Shown in pieces: positions 51,249 through 62,379 of a stretch of 64,000 nucleotides of DNA. Source of the DNA: Diacronema lutheri (taxonomy: Eukaryota; Haptophyta; Pavlovophyceae; Pavlovales; Pavlovaceae); assembly GCA_019448385.1 (NCBI GenBank), contig JAGTXO010000015.1, forward strand, positions 620,001 to 684,000. Reading direction: 5' to 3'. How positions within the stretch are numbered: position 1 is the first letter of the stretch; each line of letters opens with the position of its first letter. The notes beneath the pieces were generated by a model, which saw nothing but the letters and a program-made list of their open reading frames with translations, was not told the origin of the DNA and made no database searches. The position numbers were made by a program, and so were the translations under genes.

Positions 51249-51765
51249 CGAAAAAAGATCGAGAATCCTCCTCTTTCCTTTTTAAATTGAAATGCGCGCA
51301 AGACTGCAGACTGGCACCGCACTCATGATCACAGCGGCCAAGATCGGCATTCGGTTCCGAGTATAGATGGTCAAGCCAAATCCGATCAGGGGCACGATCG
51401 CGCCCCGAGTGCAGCGCGGGCCGTTCGGAAGGACGTCCTTGTGAGGGAGCTCTTCGCGTTTGGCGAGCGGGGGAGCACGACGCGCAGCGTTGCTGCGGCG
51501 GCGTGCGGGCGGCGAGCAGCGGTCGGGCTGCTCGCGACGAGGCCGGAGCAGACGGCGCCGTGGCCGCCGGCGCAGGTGACGCGCGCCGACGAGCCGTAGC
51601 GAGCGTCCGTGATCCGCACGGCGGTTGGAGCGGGCCGGCTGGCGCGGCGCGCTCGGCCATGGGCGGCAGCGTGCACGGTCGTGCCGCACGCGGCACGCGT
51701 CGCCAGCCGCGCGCGACCTGTGCAGAGCCCGCAAAGCGTCGACCGCTGCGCGGCTCGGCCGTGCG
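51249..51765. other. 517-bp noncoding gap 3' of the Fanzor-containing gene
   Basis: Lies between the aminotransferase start and the stop codon of the giant Fanzor-containing gene. No ORF here looks real. Because TnpB and Fanzor guide RNAs usually overlap or follow the 3' end of the nuclease ORF, this is where a guide RNA and the element's end would be expected. No terminal inverted repeat can be assigned because the other end lies outside the window. Confidence 0.4.
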
Positions 51766-54700
51766 TCAACGCCGGCCGCGCTTCGGCCCGCGCGCGATGC
51801 CGCCGCCGGCACTGGCGCTGGCAGCTCCGCGGGCGGGGGTGCGGGCGCGAGAGCCGCCGCCGCCACCGCCGCCGCGCCCGCCGCCGTCGTCGCCACCGCC
51901 GTCGCCGCCGCCGCCTCCCCCGCCGTCATCGTCGTCGTCGCCGCCGCCGCCTCCGTCGCCGTCGCCGTCACCGTCGCCCTCCTCGCCGCCGCCGTCGCCG
52001 CTGCCGTCGTCGTCGTCGTCGTCGTCGCCCTCGTCGTCGCCCTCGTCGTCGCCGTCGCACTCGTCGTCGCAGTCGTCGCCCTCGCCGTGCACCATGCGCT
52101 CCTCACGCTCCCACACCTCGCCGCGCGCCCACCAGGCGAGCACGAGGGCAAAGCGCTCAGGCGTCGACGTGGTGTCGCGCCCGGCCGCGTGCGCCGCCAT
52201 GTCGTGCACGTCGTAGAAGATGTTGCGCGCGGCGTTGTAGTCGCGGTGCACGGGCTTCTTGCCGCCGTTGCACGCCGGGCAGATGACGAGCGCGTGCACC
52301 GTGCGCGTGCCGCCCTTTGCCACGGGCAGGCGCGGGTTCTGCGCGAGCTCCGCGCCGCAGCGCTGCAGCCTGCCGCCCTTGGCGAGCCGCGGCATCGAGC
52401 AGTGCATCGACGTGTACGGCTCGGGCACGAAGACGGCCGCGACGCCGCGCCGCCGCAGCTCGCGCAGCAGCCCCACCTGGAAGGCGGGCGGCGCGCCCTT
52501 GGGCTGCGCGCCCTTGTGGTCGCGCAGCCACTTGCCCACGCACACGAGCAGCCGGTCGCGCGTCACGCCGTCGACGCAGTGCGCCGCGATGAGCGCCTCG
52601 GCGACGCGCGCCGCGTTGGACCGCCCGCCGCTGTCGCGCCGCCAGCGCTCCTTGCGGCGCGCCGGCGCGTCGTACACGTGCTCGGCGGCGCGCTCGCGCA
52701 CCCGCGCGCTCTCGCGGTGGAAGGCGAGGAACTTGCCCTCGCCGAGCACCTTGGCGCTGTGCGCCTCGCCAAGCCGCGCCTCGTCCGCCTCCACGCTGAA
52801 CTCCTCGCCGCGCCCGTTCTTGCGCACGCGCCGCCGCGCCGCGTTGGTCTTGGCCGTCTCGCGCGCAAAGCCCGCGGCGCGCGCGCGCGCGCGCTGCGTG
52901 AACTGCCGCCAGACGGCCGCCCGCCCGACGTGCGCAGAGTAGGTGGTGATGTTGCCCATGTTCGGGTCGGCCGCGACGACGACCGCCGCCTCGACGTCGA
53001 TCGCCCGCCGCAGCTCGGAGCCGAGCGCGACGGCGATGCGCCCGTCCGGCCGGCGCCAGCGGTGCAGGACGCCCGAGCCGCCGGCCGGCGCCTGCGCCTT
53101 CGGCACGAGGACGGTCCCGACGGCGTGCACGGCGACGCCATCTGTCACCACCGACTTGACGGGCTGCCGGCCCGGGAGCGGCACGCGCGGCAGCGGCGCG
53201 AGGCCAACCCACGAGCGCCGCGCGTGCCACGGCAGATCGGCCGGCGGCCGCTCGCGCCCGGCGTAGTCGAAGACGCGGTTGGAGATGTCGAAGCGCGTCG
53301 CGAAGACCGCGTACCTGACGCGCACGTCCGACATCGGCGGGGTGAGGCCGTTTGTGCCTGTCCACTTGATCGGCTCGCCGTCGTGGTCGCGCAGGTCCAG
53401 CGCCTTGAGCCGCGCGCGCAGCTCTTTGCGCTCGTCGTCCGGGAGCGTCTCCCAGATGGCGCTCGCGGTGAGGCGCACGTTGCGCGGCACCTGCGCGCAG
53501 CGCGCGGCGCGCGAGCGCGCGGGCGCGTGACCAACCTGGCCGCGAGGCGGCGCGCACGGCGGCGGCGCGCGCGCTTGGGCGCTCGGCGGCGGCAGCGTCA
53601 GCCGCGCCTCGCGCGCACATTGTGCGTGCGCAGCGGCGCCACATTGTACCGCGGCGGCCGTCCGGTCAGCTGCGTGTGGATGTGCGCGAGCCGGCAGAGC
53701 AGCGCCTGCCCATCGGCCACGTGCTGCAGGGTGCGGATCTGCACGAGGAAGTAGCGCGTCGTGTGCCGGTCGTAGTTCCACCTTTTCGTGGGCGTGCACT
53801 TGTAGTCGATCTTGTGGAGGACCATGTCGGGCAGGTGGCGGTCGAGCGCGGCGGGGCAGCCGACGCGCGCGCCCTCCACGTCGCCGCGCAGCAGCCGCTC
53901 GCACAGCTCGCGCACGCGCGCGTTTCGCTGCATCTCGGGCAGCGCGACGAGCGCCTCGTCGCGCTCGACTGCCGCGCGGACGACGTCGCGGAGCAGCCCG
54001 TTCACGACGCGCGATGGATGCATCAGGCACGCGGTGGACACCTGCGTCGCCTCCTCCTCGAGGATGCTCTTGAGGCCCACCGCGCAGACGGGCTGGACGC
54101 CCTCGGCCATCTCGCCGACGGCGCGCGCCGTCGCCGCCTTGGTCTGCGCGGCGGCTTGCTCGGCGGGCTTGCCTCGCGGCGCTGCACCGTACGTGCTCTC
54201 GTCCTTGTTCCAGCCGATGGCCGAGAAGATCGCACGGACGGTTCCCTTGTCCATCGTGGTCGACGTGTGCACGCTGGTCGACGGGCCGCCCGACGCCGCG
54301 CCGACGGCCTGCGCGCTCGCCACCGCAGCCTCGTCGCGCACCACCTTGTTGATGACGCGGTACGCCTGTGTCGTGAGCCTGTGCACGGCCGCCGCGATGC
54401 GCCGCAGCTCCTTCCGCGCACCGGGCTGCGCCGTCACCGCCTGCGGCCCCGCGTTGAGCGTCGAGCGCTTGACCACGAAGCCCGGGAGCACGCTGCCGCG
54501 CGTGCGCGCCGTCGCGCCGCCGGCGGCGCGCGCGCTCGGCGCAGCAGGCTCGTCCACGCGCGCGCGCTCGACGCCGCGCGCGCGGGGAACGCTCGGCGCG
54601 CGCGCGCCCGCGGCGTCGCGCGCGCTCGCGGCGGCACCCGCCGCGGCGCGCTTGCCCGCGGCGCCCGACTCGCCGTGCGCGCGAAGCGGCGCCGACGCCA

Positions 54701-57700
54701 ATGCCGACGCCGCGCCCGCGCCGCCGCTGCCGCTGCCCGATACGCCCGCGCGCCGCTTCTGCTCGTCGCGCGTCTTGCGGAACTGGGCGACGAGGTCGCT
54801 GCTCACGTTGGCCTCAGGCTCCCACGTGTCGGCGCTCTCGTCGTAGCCCCGCCACCTGATCCGGAACTGGAACGTCACCTTCTTGCCCGCCTTGCGGCGC
54901 TCGTCGACGACCGCCTCGACCTCGTACGTGCGCGCCTCCTCGTCGACGCTCGCGCCCGCCGCGCTCGCGCCCGTGTCCGGCCACCCAGCGACCGTGCCGC
55001 CCAGCCTCTCGGCGGCCGCGCGCAGCTGCCGCTCGCGCTGGGCGGCCGCGGCGCCTCGCGCGACCAGCGCGGGCAGCATGCCCGCGCCGCCCGCGAGGCC
55101 GTGCGCGCCGACGCTGGCGGTCATCAGCGCGTCGAGGCACGCGAACGTTGCGAGCGCACGCGCGCCATCGTCGCCGCCGCGCGGCTGCGAGCGCACGACG
55201 GGCGATGGCCGCGGCTCCCCCTCGGCCGCGAGCAGCGGCCAGATCGCACTGGCCAGCGCGACGGCATGCGCGCCGACCGCGACGGCCACGTCCGCGTCGA
55301 GCGGCGCAAAGTCGTAGCGCACGAGCGCGGCCGGGCGCGAGTCGTCCGTCGGCCGGTCGGCGACGAGCAGCCCGACCGGGCGCGGCGGCTCGCCGGACGG
55401 CGCGGCGACGGGCACGCAGAGGAGCACGACGAGCAGGCGCGGCGTGCCGCCGAGCAGCGCGCGCGCGGCATCCGCCCCGTCGGCTCCGCCGCGCGCGGCC
55501 GCGGCGAGCAGCTCGGCCGCGCGCGTCGGGCCCAGCGCCGTGCGCGCGTCCTTGCGCGCGCGTGCGCGGGCCGTGTACGCGGCGCAGGCGTCGTCGAGCA
55601 CCGCCGCGCTGGGCGCGGTGCCAGTCGTCGCCCACGCGCGCAGCGCGTCGCGCACCCGCGTGACGATCGCCTGGTCGACCGCCGCCTCGCCGGCAGCGTG
55701 CGCCGGCGCGCACGCCGGCGGTGCGGCGGCAGGCGCGAGCGCGGGCGCGCCGTCGGCGCCGTCAACGCCGACGGCGCCGTCGGCGCGCCGCCACGCGAGC
55801 TTCGCCTCGATCTGCTGCCGGACGGCGTGGCAGTGCCGGTCGATGCCGCGCGCGTCGTCGAGCGCGGCCAGCGCGTCCTCAGCGGCGGGACGGCCGCTCG
55901 CGTCCGCGACGGCCTGCAGGCAGAGCAGCGCGGCCGCACGCGCGTTGCACGCGCTCTGCGGCTCGGGCGCGAGCGCGAGCTCGAGCTCGAGCGGCGACGC
56001 GCCTCGCGCCGCGGCGATCGCCTCCATCAGCACGTCCAACCGCTGCACCAGCGCCCTGTGCGCGTCGCGCGGCGCGCCCGTCGACGGCGCGCGCGAGCGC
56101 GTCGCCACGAGCCCGAGCGCGCGCGCCGGCGCGCCCGCCGGCGTGTGCAGCACGAGCAGCGCCGCGCCCGCCAAGCTCGCGTTGCGCGTGACGAGCGCGA
56201 AGATGCGCGTCGCCTCGTGCGCGCCCACCGACGCCCAGATCGCAGCGCGATCGGCGTCCGTCTGCGCGTCGCACAGGTCGCGCACGTCGTCCGGCGCGAG
56301 CAGCACGCCACCGCCGGCGGAGCGCGCGACGATCGCCCGCGCCTCCGCCACGAAGACGGCCTGTGGCAGGTCGGCGTGGCGCGCGTCGACGATGGCGCGC
56401 GTCGCGTGCACGCCGAGCTCCACGCCGCGGTAGAAGGCGCGCGCGTTGGCCGCGCGCGCGTGCGCCGGCCGGCCGTCCGCGTTGCGCCTCGCGCGCGCCT
56501 GCTTGCTCGTGCGCGCGAGGCCGTCGCGTGGCGGTGGCGGCAGCGTGGCGAGGAAGCGCGCGGCGGGCGGCGGCGCGCGCACGCCGCGCTGCCGCCGTGC
56601 GATGGCCGCGAGCCGCCGGCCCGCCGCGCTGCCGCCCGCGCCGACGTGCTGCCGGCGGCCGAGCGCCGCCGGTGGCGGCGGCGGCGGCGGCGCGGCGGCG
56701 GGCGGCGGCGCGACGGCGGGCGGCGGCGCGGCGGCGGGCGGTGGCGCGGCGGCGGGCGGCGGCGCGGCGGCGGGCGGCAGCGGCGGCGGCGCGGCGGCGA
56801 CGGCAGCACCAGTCGGCTTGTCCACCCACGCACCCGAGACGCTGTCCCAGGCCTTGCCCGGTGGCGCGCGCACGTGCGGCCGCGGGTGGCGGGCTCGAGC
56901 GGCGGGGGGCGGGCGGCCGGCGCGCCAGTCGAAGACAGGTGCAACCGTGGCGGCAGGCGCCGAGTGCAGCGCGTCGGTCACAGAGCGCGTGGTGCGCGCG
57001 GCGACCGTGGCACGCCTGGCGGGCGGGCGGTGAGCAGCGCCCGCCGGCGCGCCGGCGGGCGCGGCAGCCGGTGCGCCGGCGGGCGCGGCCGCCTCGAGCC
57101 CGGCGGAGGCGCCGCGCTTGCGCTTGCGCGTGCCGCCGCGCGTGCGCCTGCGCGCGCGCCCGCCGCGCGCCCGCTCGGCCTGCGCGTCGCCAGCCGCGTC
57201 GCCGGCCGCGTCGCCGCGCCGCACGTAGACGACCGCGAACGCCTCCTCGCCGGTCCCGTCGACGCCGCCGCGCGCGCGGCGCAGGACCGACCGCCACTGC
57301 AGCCGCCGCGCGCGGCCGGGCTCGCACGCAAACCAGCGCCCACCGCGCCTGACGACGGCCACAAAGTCGTCGTCGCGCCGCCCGCGCCGGCGCGTGCGCA
57401 GCAGCACGCACTGCACGTCGAGCCAGCCCTCGTGCCAGTCGGCCGTGCTGGGGGCGACGCGAATCGACTGCGGGAGCTCGACGCCAAAGCCGGCGAGCCG
57501 CACGATGTGCGCGACGATGACGCTCGAAATGGCGGGGGCGCTCGGCGGCTCGCCCGCTGCAGCGAGCCCCGCCCCGCCCCAGTGCTCACGCGTGACGCAA
57601 TCCGCGTCCTCGACGTGCACGTGCGCCACGCTCGCGCCGAGCTGGTGCAGCAACGCGCAGATGTCGGCGTCGACCGTCCTCTCCTCCTCGGCCGCCTCGG

Positions 57701-60700
57701 CCGTGCCGCGGGCGGCGGCGTCGCCTGCCGGCTGCCCGAGGTACGCGATCGCCCGCTCGACGGCCGCGCCCTCCGCACGCGCTGCGCTGGCGATCGCCGC
57801 ATTGCCGACGGGCGCGCGCAGCGCCGCGATCGCGTCTTGCAACGCCGTCGCGTCGCCCGTCGCCGCCGCCGCCGCCACCGCCGCCGCGCTCGCGGTGCCG
57901 TGCGCGACGGCGTGCAGCGCGGCGGCGCGCGCGGCGGGGATGCGCCCGTCCAGCGCGAGCACGAGCGGCGGCCCGGCCGGCGTCTGCTGCCGCCGGTGCC
58001 GCCGGCTTGCAGCCGGGTGGTCGGCGCGCGCGCGCTCGAGCCGCGCGCGCCGCTCGACGACGCGCGCCCAGAAGGCCTGCACCCTCGGCTGCGCGAATGC
58101 AAGCCAGCCGACGCCGCGCGTCACGACGTGCACGACGATCCGGTCCTCGTGCCTGAGGTACTGCACGTAGAGCGCTTTGCGCACGCCGAGGACGTGCATG
58201 CCGAGCTGCAGCTGATCGCGGTGCGGCTGCGGCGGCCCGTCCTCGTGCGCCGTGGCGCCCGCCTTGGTGAGCGTCTTCACCTCGACGAGGACCTGCTCGT
58301 TGTTTTCGGGGAGGATGGCGAGCCCGTCCGGCGAGAAGGCGAACGGCGCGCTCTTGTCGTGCGGGTCCGCACGCACCATCGGCAGGTTGCACACGACGGT
58401 GATGCCGTACGCGGCCGCCAGCTTGCGCAGCGCGACGGCCTCGCCGAGGATGCCCGCGGTCGTCGCCTTGGTCCGCACCTCGCGCCGCCGCCGGTGCACG
58501 TACTCGTCGGTGAGCGTCTCGTGCGCGACGCCGGCGTTGTCGTTCACGACGTCGCCAACCTTGCTGCCCGTGACCTCCTCCCATCGCTCGTCGTGCCAGC
58601 GCGGGCTGCGCTGCGCGGGCGCGCCCGCGCCGACGGCGTCGAGCACGCGGCGCAGCGCTGTGCCGTCGGGCGCAGCAGGCACGCGCGCGCGGTCCGGGGC
58701 CTCGCGAGCGTCGAGGACGCAGCCCGTAGTGGAATCTTGGGGTAGGTCGAGCTTGCTCGCCTCGCCGTAGCGGCTCTCCAGCTGGCGCGGTGCGTCGGCA
58801 GGGCCGCCGTCCGTGCGCGCACCCGACGCGCCCGCCAGTGCACGGGGCGCAGCGTCCGGGGCGCCCGCCGCGCCCGCGCCGCCGCCAATCGCGCCGGCGC
58901 ACGCGCGCGCCGCGACCTGCGGACGGCCAGCCGCAGGGGCCTCGTCCGCTCGGCCGGCCGCTGCGTCGGCCGTCCGCTTGGCCACCTCGCGCACGTCTCC
59001 GAGCGCGAGCGTGGCTGGCGCCGTCCAGCTCCCGTTGCGTTTGTCCCAAAATTTGAGCAGCCCGCCAAGGAAGGGCGTGCCCGTCGGGCAGTCCTCGGGC
59101 ACCTCCGCCAGGATCGCGTCGACGCGCAGCGCGGCCGCCACATCGCAAAACGCGCGCGCGGCGCGCGCCATCCGCTCGGCGCGCGCGCCGCCGTCGTCCG
59201 CCGCGCGGCGGATGGCGTGGCTCACGTGCGCGACGCGGAGCGAGACGACGGCGTGCGCCGGCGCGCCGGCGCCCGTGCCGAGCGTGTGCCGCCGGATGGC
59301 CAGCTGCCCATCGCCCATGCGCGGCGGCAGCGACGCGCACGCCGCGACGGTCGTCGTGCCGGCCGCGCTGTCGCACAGCCAGCTCGCCTCGCCGCCGCCC
59401 GCAAACTCAAAGGTCGCGAAGCCCTCGCGGCCGAAAAGCGCGACGAAGTGGTCGAGCACCGCCTTGTTGATCGCGCGCGCCGCCGGCCGCGTCGATGCGC
59501 CGCGGGCAGCGCCACTCGCCGCGCCGCGCGCATCGCTGCACGTCGCAGGGCAGGTGCAGCCGGACGCGCGCACGCCGTCCGACCGCGTCCGCGGCAGCTC
59601 GAGCTCGCGCACCTTGGGGCAGAACCAGAGCGGGTTGGACGCCTCGAGGCACAGCACGACGAGCCGCCCGTCCGTGCCGGCCAGCGCGCGCGCGTCGCGC
59701 AGCAGCTCGACGGCGAGCTCGGACGTCGCCGCGTGCACCGCCGGCTCGCCCGTCGCGCGGTCGGGCGGGAAGAGGCCGCCGCCGACGAGCGGGCTGGGGC
59801 GGCGACCGAGCATCACGAGCAGCGGCGGCGGCGGCGTCTGCGGCGCCTGCTGCCCGACCGCAGCCGCCGTCAGCCCGGCCAGGTCGGAGCTCGTGCGGAG
59901 GGCCTTGAGCGCGACGCGCGAGCCGGTGCCCGCCTGCTCGGAAAACGTGGCGAGCATGGCGCACGTGCTCGCCCTCGCGCCGCACTGCCAGCTGACGCGC
60001 GCGAGGAGGCCTTCCAGCGTGTCGTTTTCGCGCGGCCGCGTGACCGCGTCGAGCGCCGCCGGGCCGAGCTGGAGGCTGCCGGGCGTGACGCACAGCACCG
60101 CCTCGTGGTAGGCGCGCAGCAGCTCCCTCGGCAGCTGCTCGGCGGGCGTCGCCGCCTGCCCGCCCACCCACCGTGCACCGTGGCCGCCGTCGCCCGCGCC
60201 CGCGAGCCGGACCGCCGGCCCGCCCGTGATCGCCGAGGTCGGTGGCGTGCCGAGCGCGTCGACGAGCGCGCGCACGGGCGCGACACGCCTGCGCGCAGCG
60301 TCCGCGCCGACGGCGAGCGCGGCGATCTGAGCGCCCTCCCATGCGCGCTCCCTCGCGTCGTCCCGCGCGGCCGCCGGCGCGGCGCCCGGCCGCGCGCCGT
60401 GCGGCACCGCGCACGCCGCCGTGACGACCTCCGCGCGCGCGCCGGCGGCGTCGGGCGCGTGCAGCTGCGCGAGCGCGCCAAAGAGCGCGGCGGCCGAGCG
60501 GTAGCGGCCGTGCGCCGCGACGAGCGCGTAGAGCACGCGCAGCGCGGCCACGCCCGCCTGGTCGGGCGCGTCGCCAGCGATTTGCTCGACCTCCCACGTG
60601 CGCGTGGGCGGCGGGCTGCCGTCGGCCGGGTCCGGACGCAGCGCCCACGCGCGCTCGACGATCGCGTTAAACACGCCGTGCGCGGCGCCCTCGTCAAACT

Positions 60701-62307
60701 CGGCGGCGCCCGCCGCGTGCGCGCACCACCCGTGCACGCGCGACGTGGGCGCATCCACGGCGCGCTGCACGACGAGCACCGCCGGCCGGTCGACGCAGCC
60801 GAGGCTCACCGCCGCGTGCTTGCCCTCGAGCAGCGCCGCCGCCGCAGCCTCGACCAAGGCGTCATCAGGCGCGTCGCCGACGGCGACGGCACAGCCGTCG
60901 TCGTACTCGGCCTGCATCGCGGCGACGCACGACGCGACAAAGTCGCCGCCCGCGGCCGCCGCGTGTCGCGCCGCCAGCATCCGGCGCGCGATGGCAAGCC
61001 AGACGTACTCGGCCGGCGCGCGCGCGGCGCGCGCGCGAGGCGCGCCGGCCGCGCCGCGTGCGCCCGCGCGTGCGCCTCCAGCGGCCGCAACGGCCGAGGC
61101 GGCTGGAGCGGCGGTGAGCGTGCGCCGCGCGCGCTTCGCCGGCCGCGTGATGGGCGATGCACCCGCCATCGCACCGCCCGCAGCAGCCGGTGCGGCCGCC
61201 ACAGCGCCCGCCGCAACGCCGCTCGTCACGACGCCCGTGGCGGGCGGCGCGGCGTCGGACACGGCCGCCTCGACGGGCGTCGCGCAACTACCGCCAGCGG
61301 TCGCGGACGCGCCCGGCGACGCGTCGGCGAGGAGGTGGCGCAGCACGCCGCGCGCGAGCGCGACTCGCACGGCGAGCGTCAGCGCGCGCAGGCGGTCGGA
61401 AGGCGAGGCGTCGCGCTCGGCGTCGGCGGACGTGGCGGCAGCAGGCGGGGCGGCGGGCGGCACGGCGGCGGACTGGGCGGCCGCCGGCGCAACCCCGTCG
61501 GCCTTGGCCAGCCAGACGAGCCCGGCGACTGCGAGCACGACGCTGTACGCGCCGACATCGTCACCCGCAACGCGCGCCAGCCGGGCGTGGGCGTCGGCCT
61601 CGGACACGGCGACGCGGAAGAGCACGTCGTCGCGGGCAGCTTGCTCGGCAAACTGACGCAGCTGCTTGGCCATCGTCACGCCGGCGACGGACGCCTCGCC
61701 CGCCTCTGCCTCGACCTGCTCGTCCTGGCCGATGGCGGACGCGCCGGCCTCGGCGCCAGCGTCGAGTGTCCGGCGGCGCTCGAGGGCAAAGCCACGCACA
61801 CAGACGCTCTGGAGGCCGCCGAGCGCGCCCGCCTTCTCGTGCAGCGCGCACGACAGCTCGACCACCGAGTCCACGCGCGTCGCGGCGGCGCCCCCCCGCT
61901 CGCCGCGCGTGGCCGCGCGCACGACGAACACCGTGAATTGCGCGCGCTTCGCCGCGCGCGCCGACGCGCACGCGTGCTTCAGGAGCCGGCAAAGCGCGGG
62001 CCTTTGCGCCGCTGCGCCCCGCGTGCACAGCAGCAGTTGGCCGCGCTCGTCGCCCAGCTCCTGCTCGACGGCGGCCTCGAGCGCGTCGTCCGTCAAATCG
62101 CCGTGCTCCGTCGAGGCGAGCGCGCGCGCAGCCGCGAGCGCCAGCTCGCCTGCGCCCGCGCGCCGCCGGCGGCGCGCACCGGCGGGCGCGTGCGGCGCCG
62201 ACGCGTGTGACGACGCCGCCGCGTCCGCGCGCGCACACGCGGCGCGCAACGCCTCACGCGCCGAGGCGGCCGCGCGCGCCCTGGGCGCGAGCTTCAAGAA
62301 CGTGCGC

Positions 62308-62379
<72 letters not shown>

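Noticed and set aside
53622-58745. 1,707-codon rightward open frame opposite the giant gene
   Set aside because: Extremely Arg/Ala-rich, no domain, and antisense to the YqaJ and chromodomain sequence.
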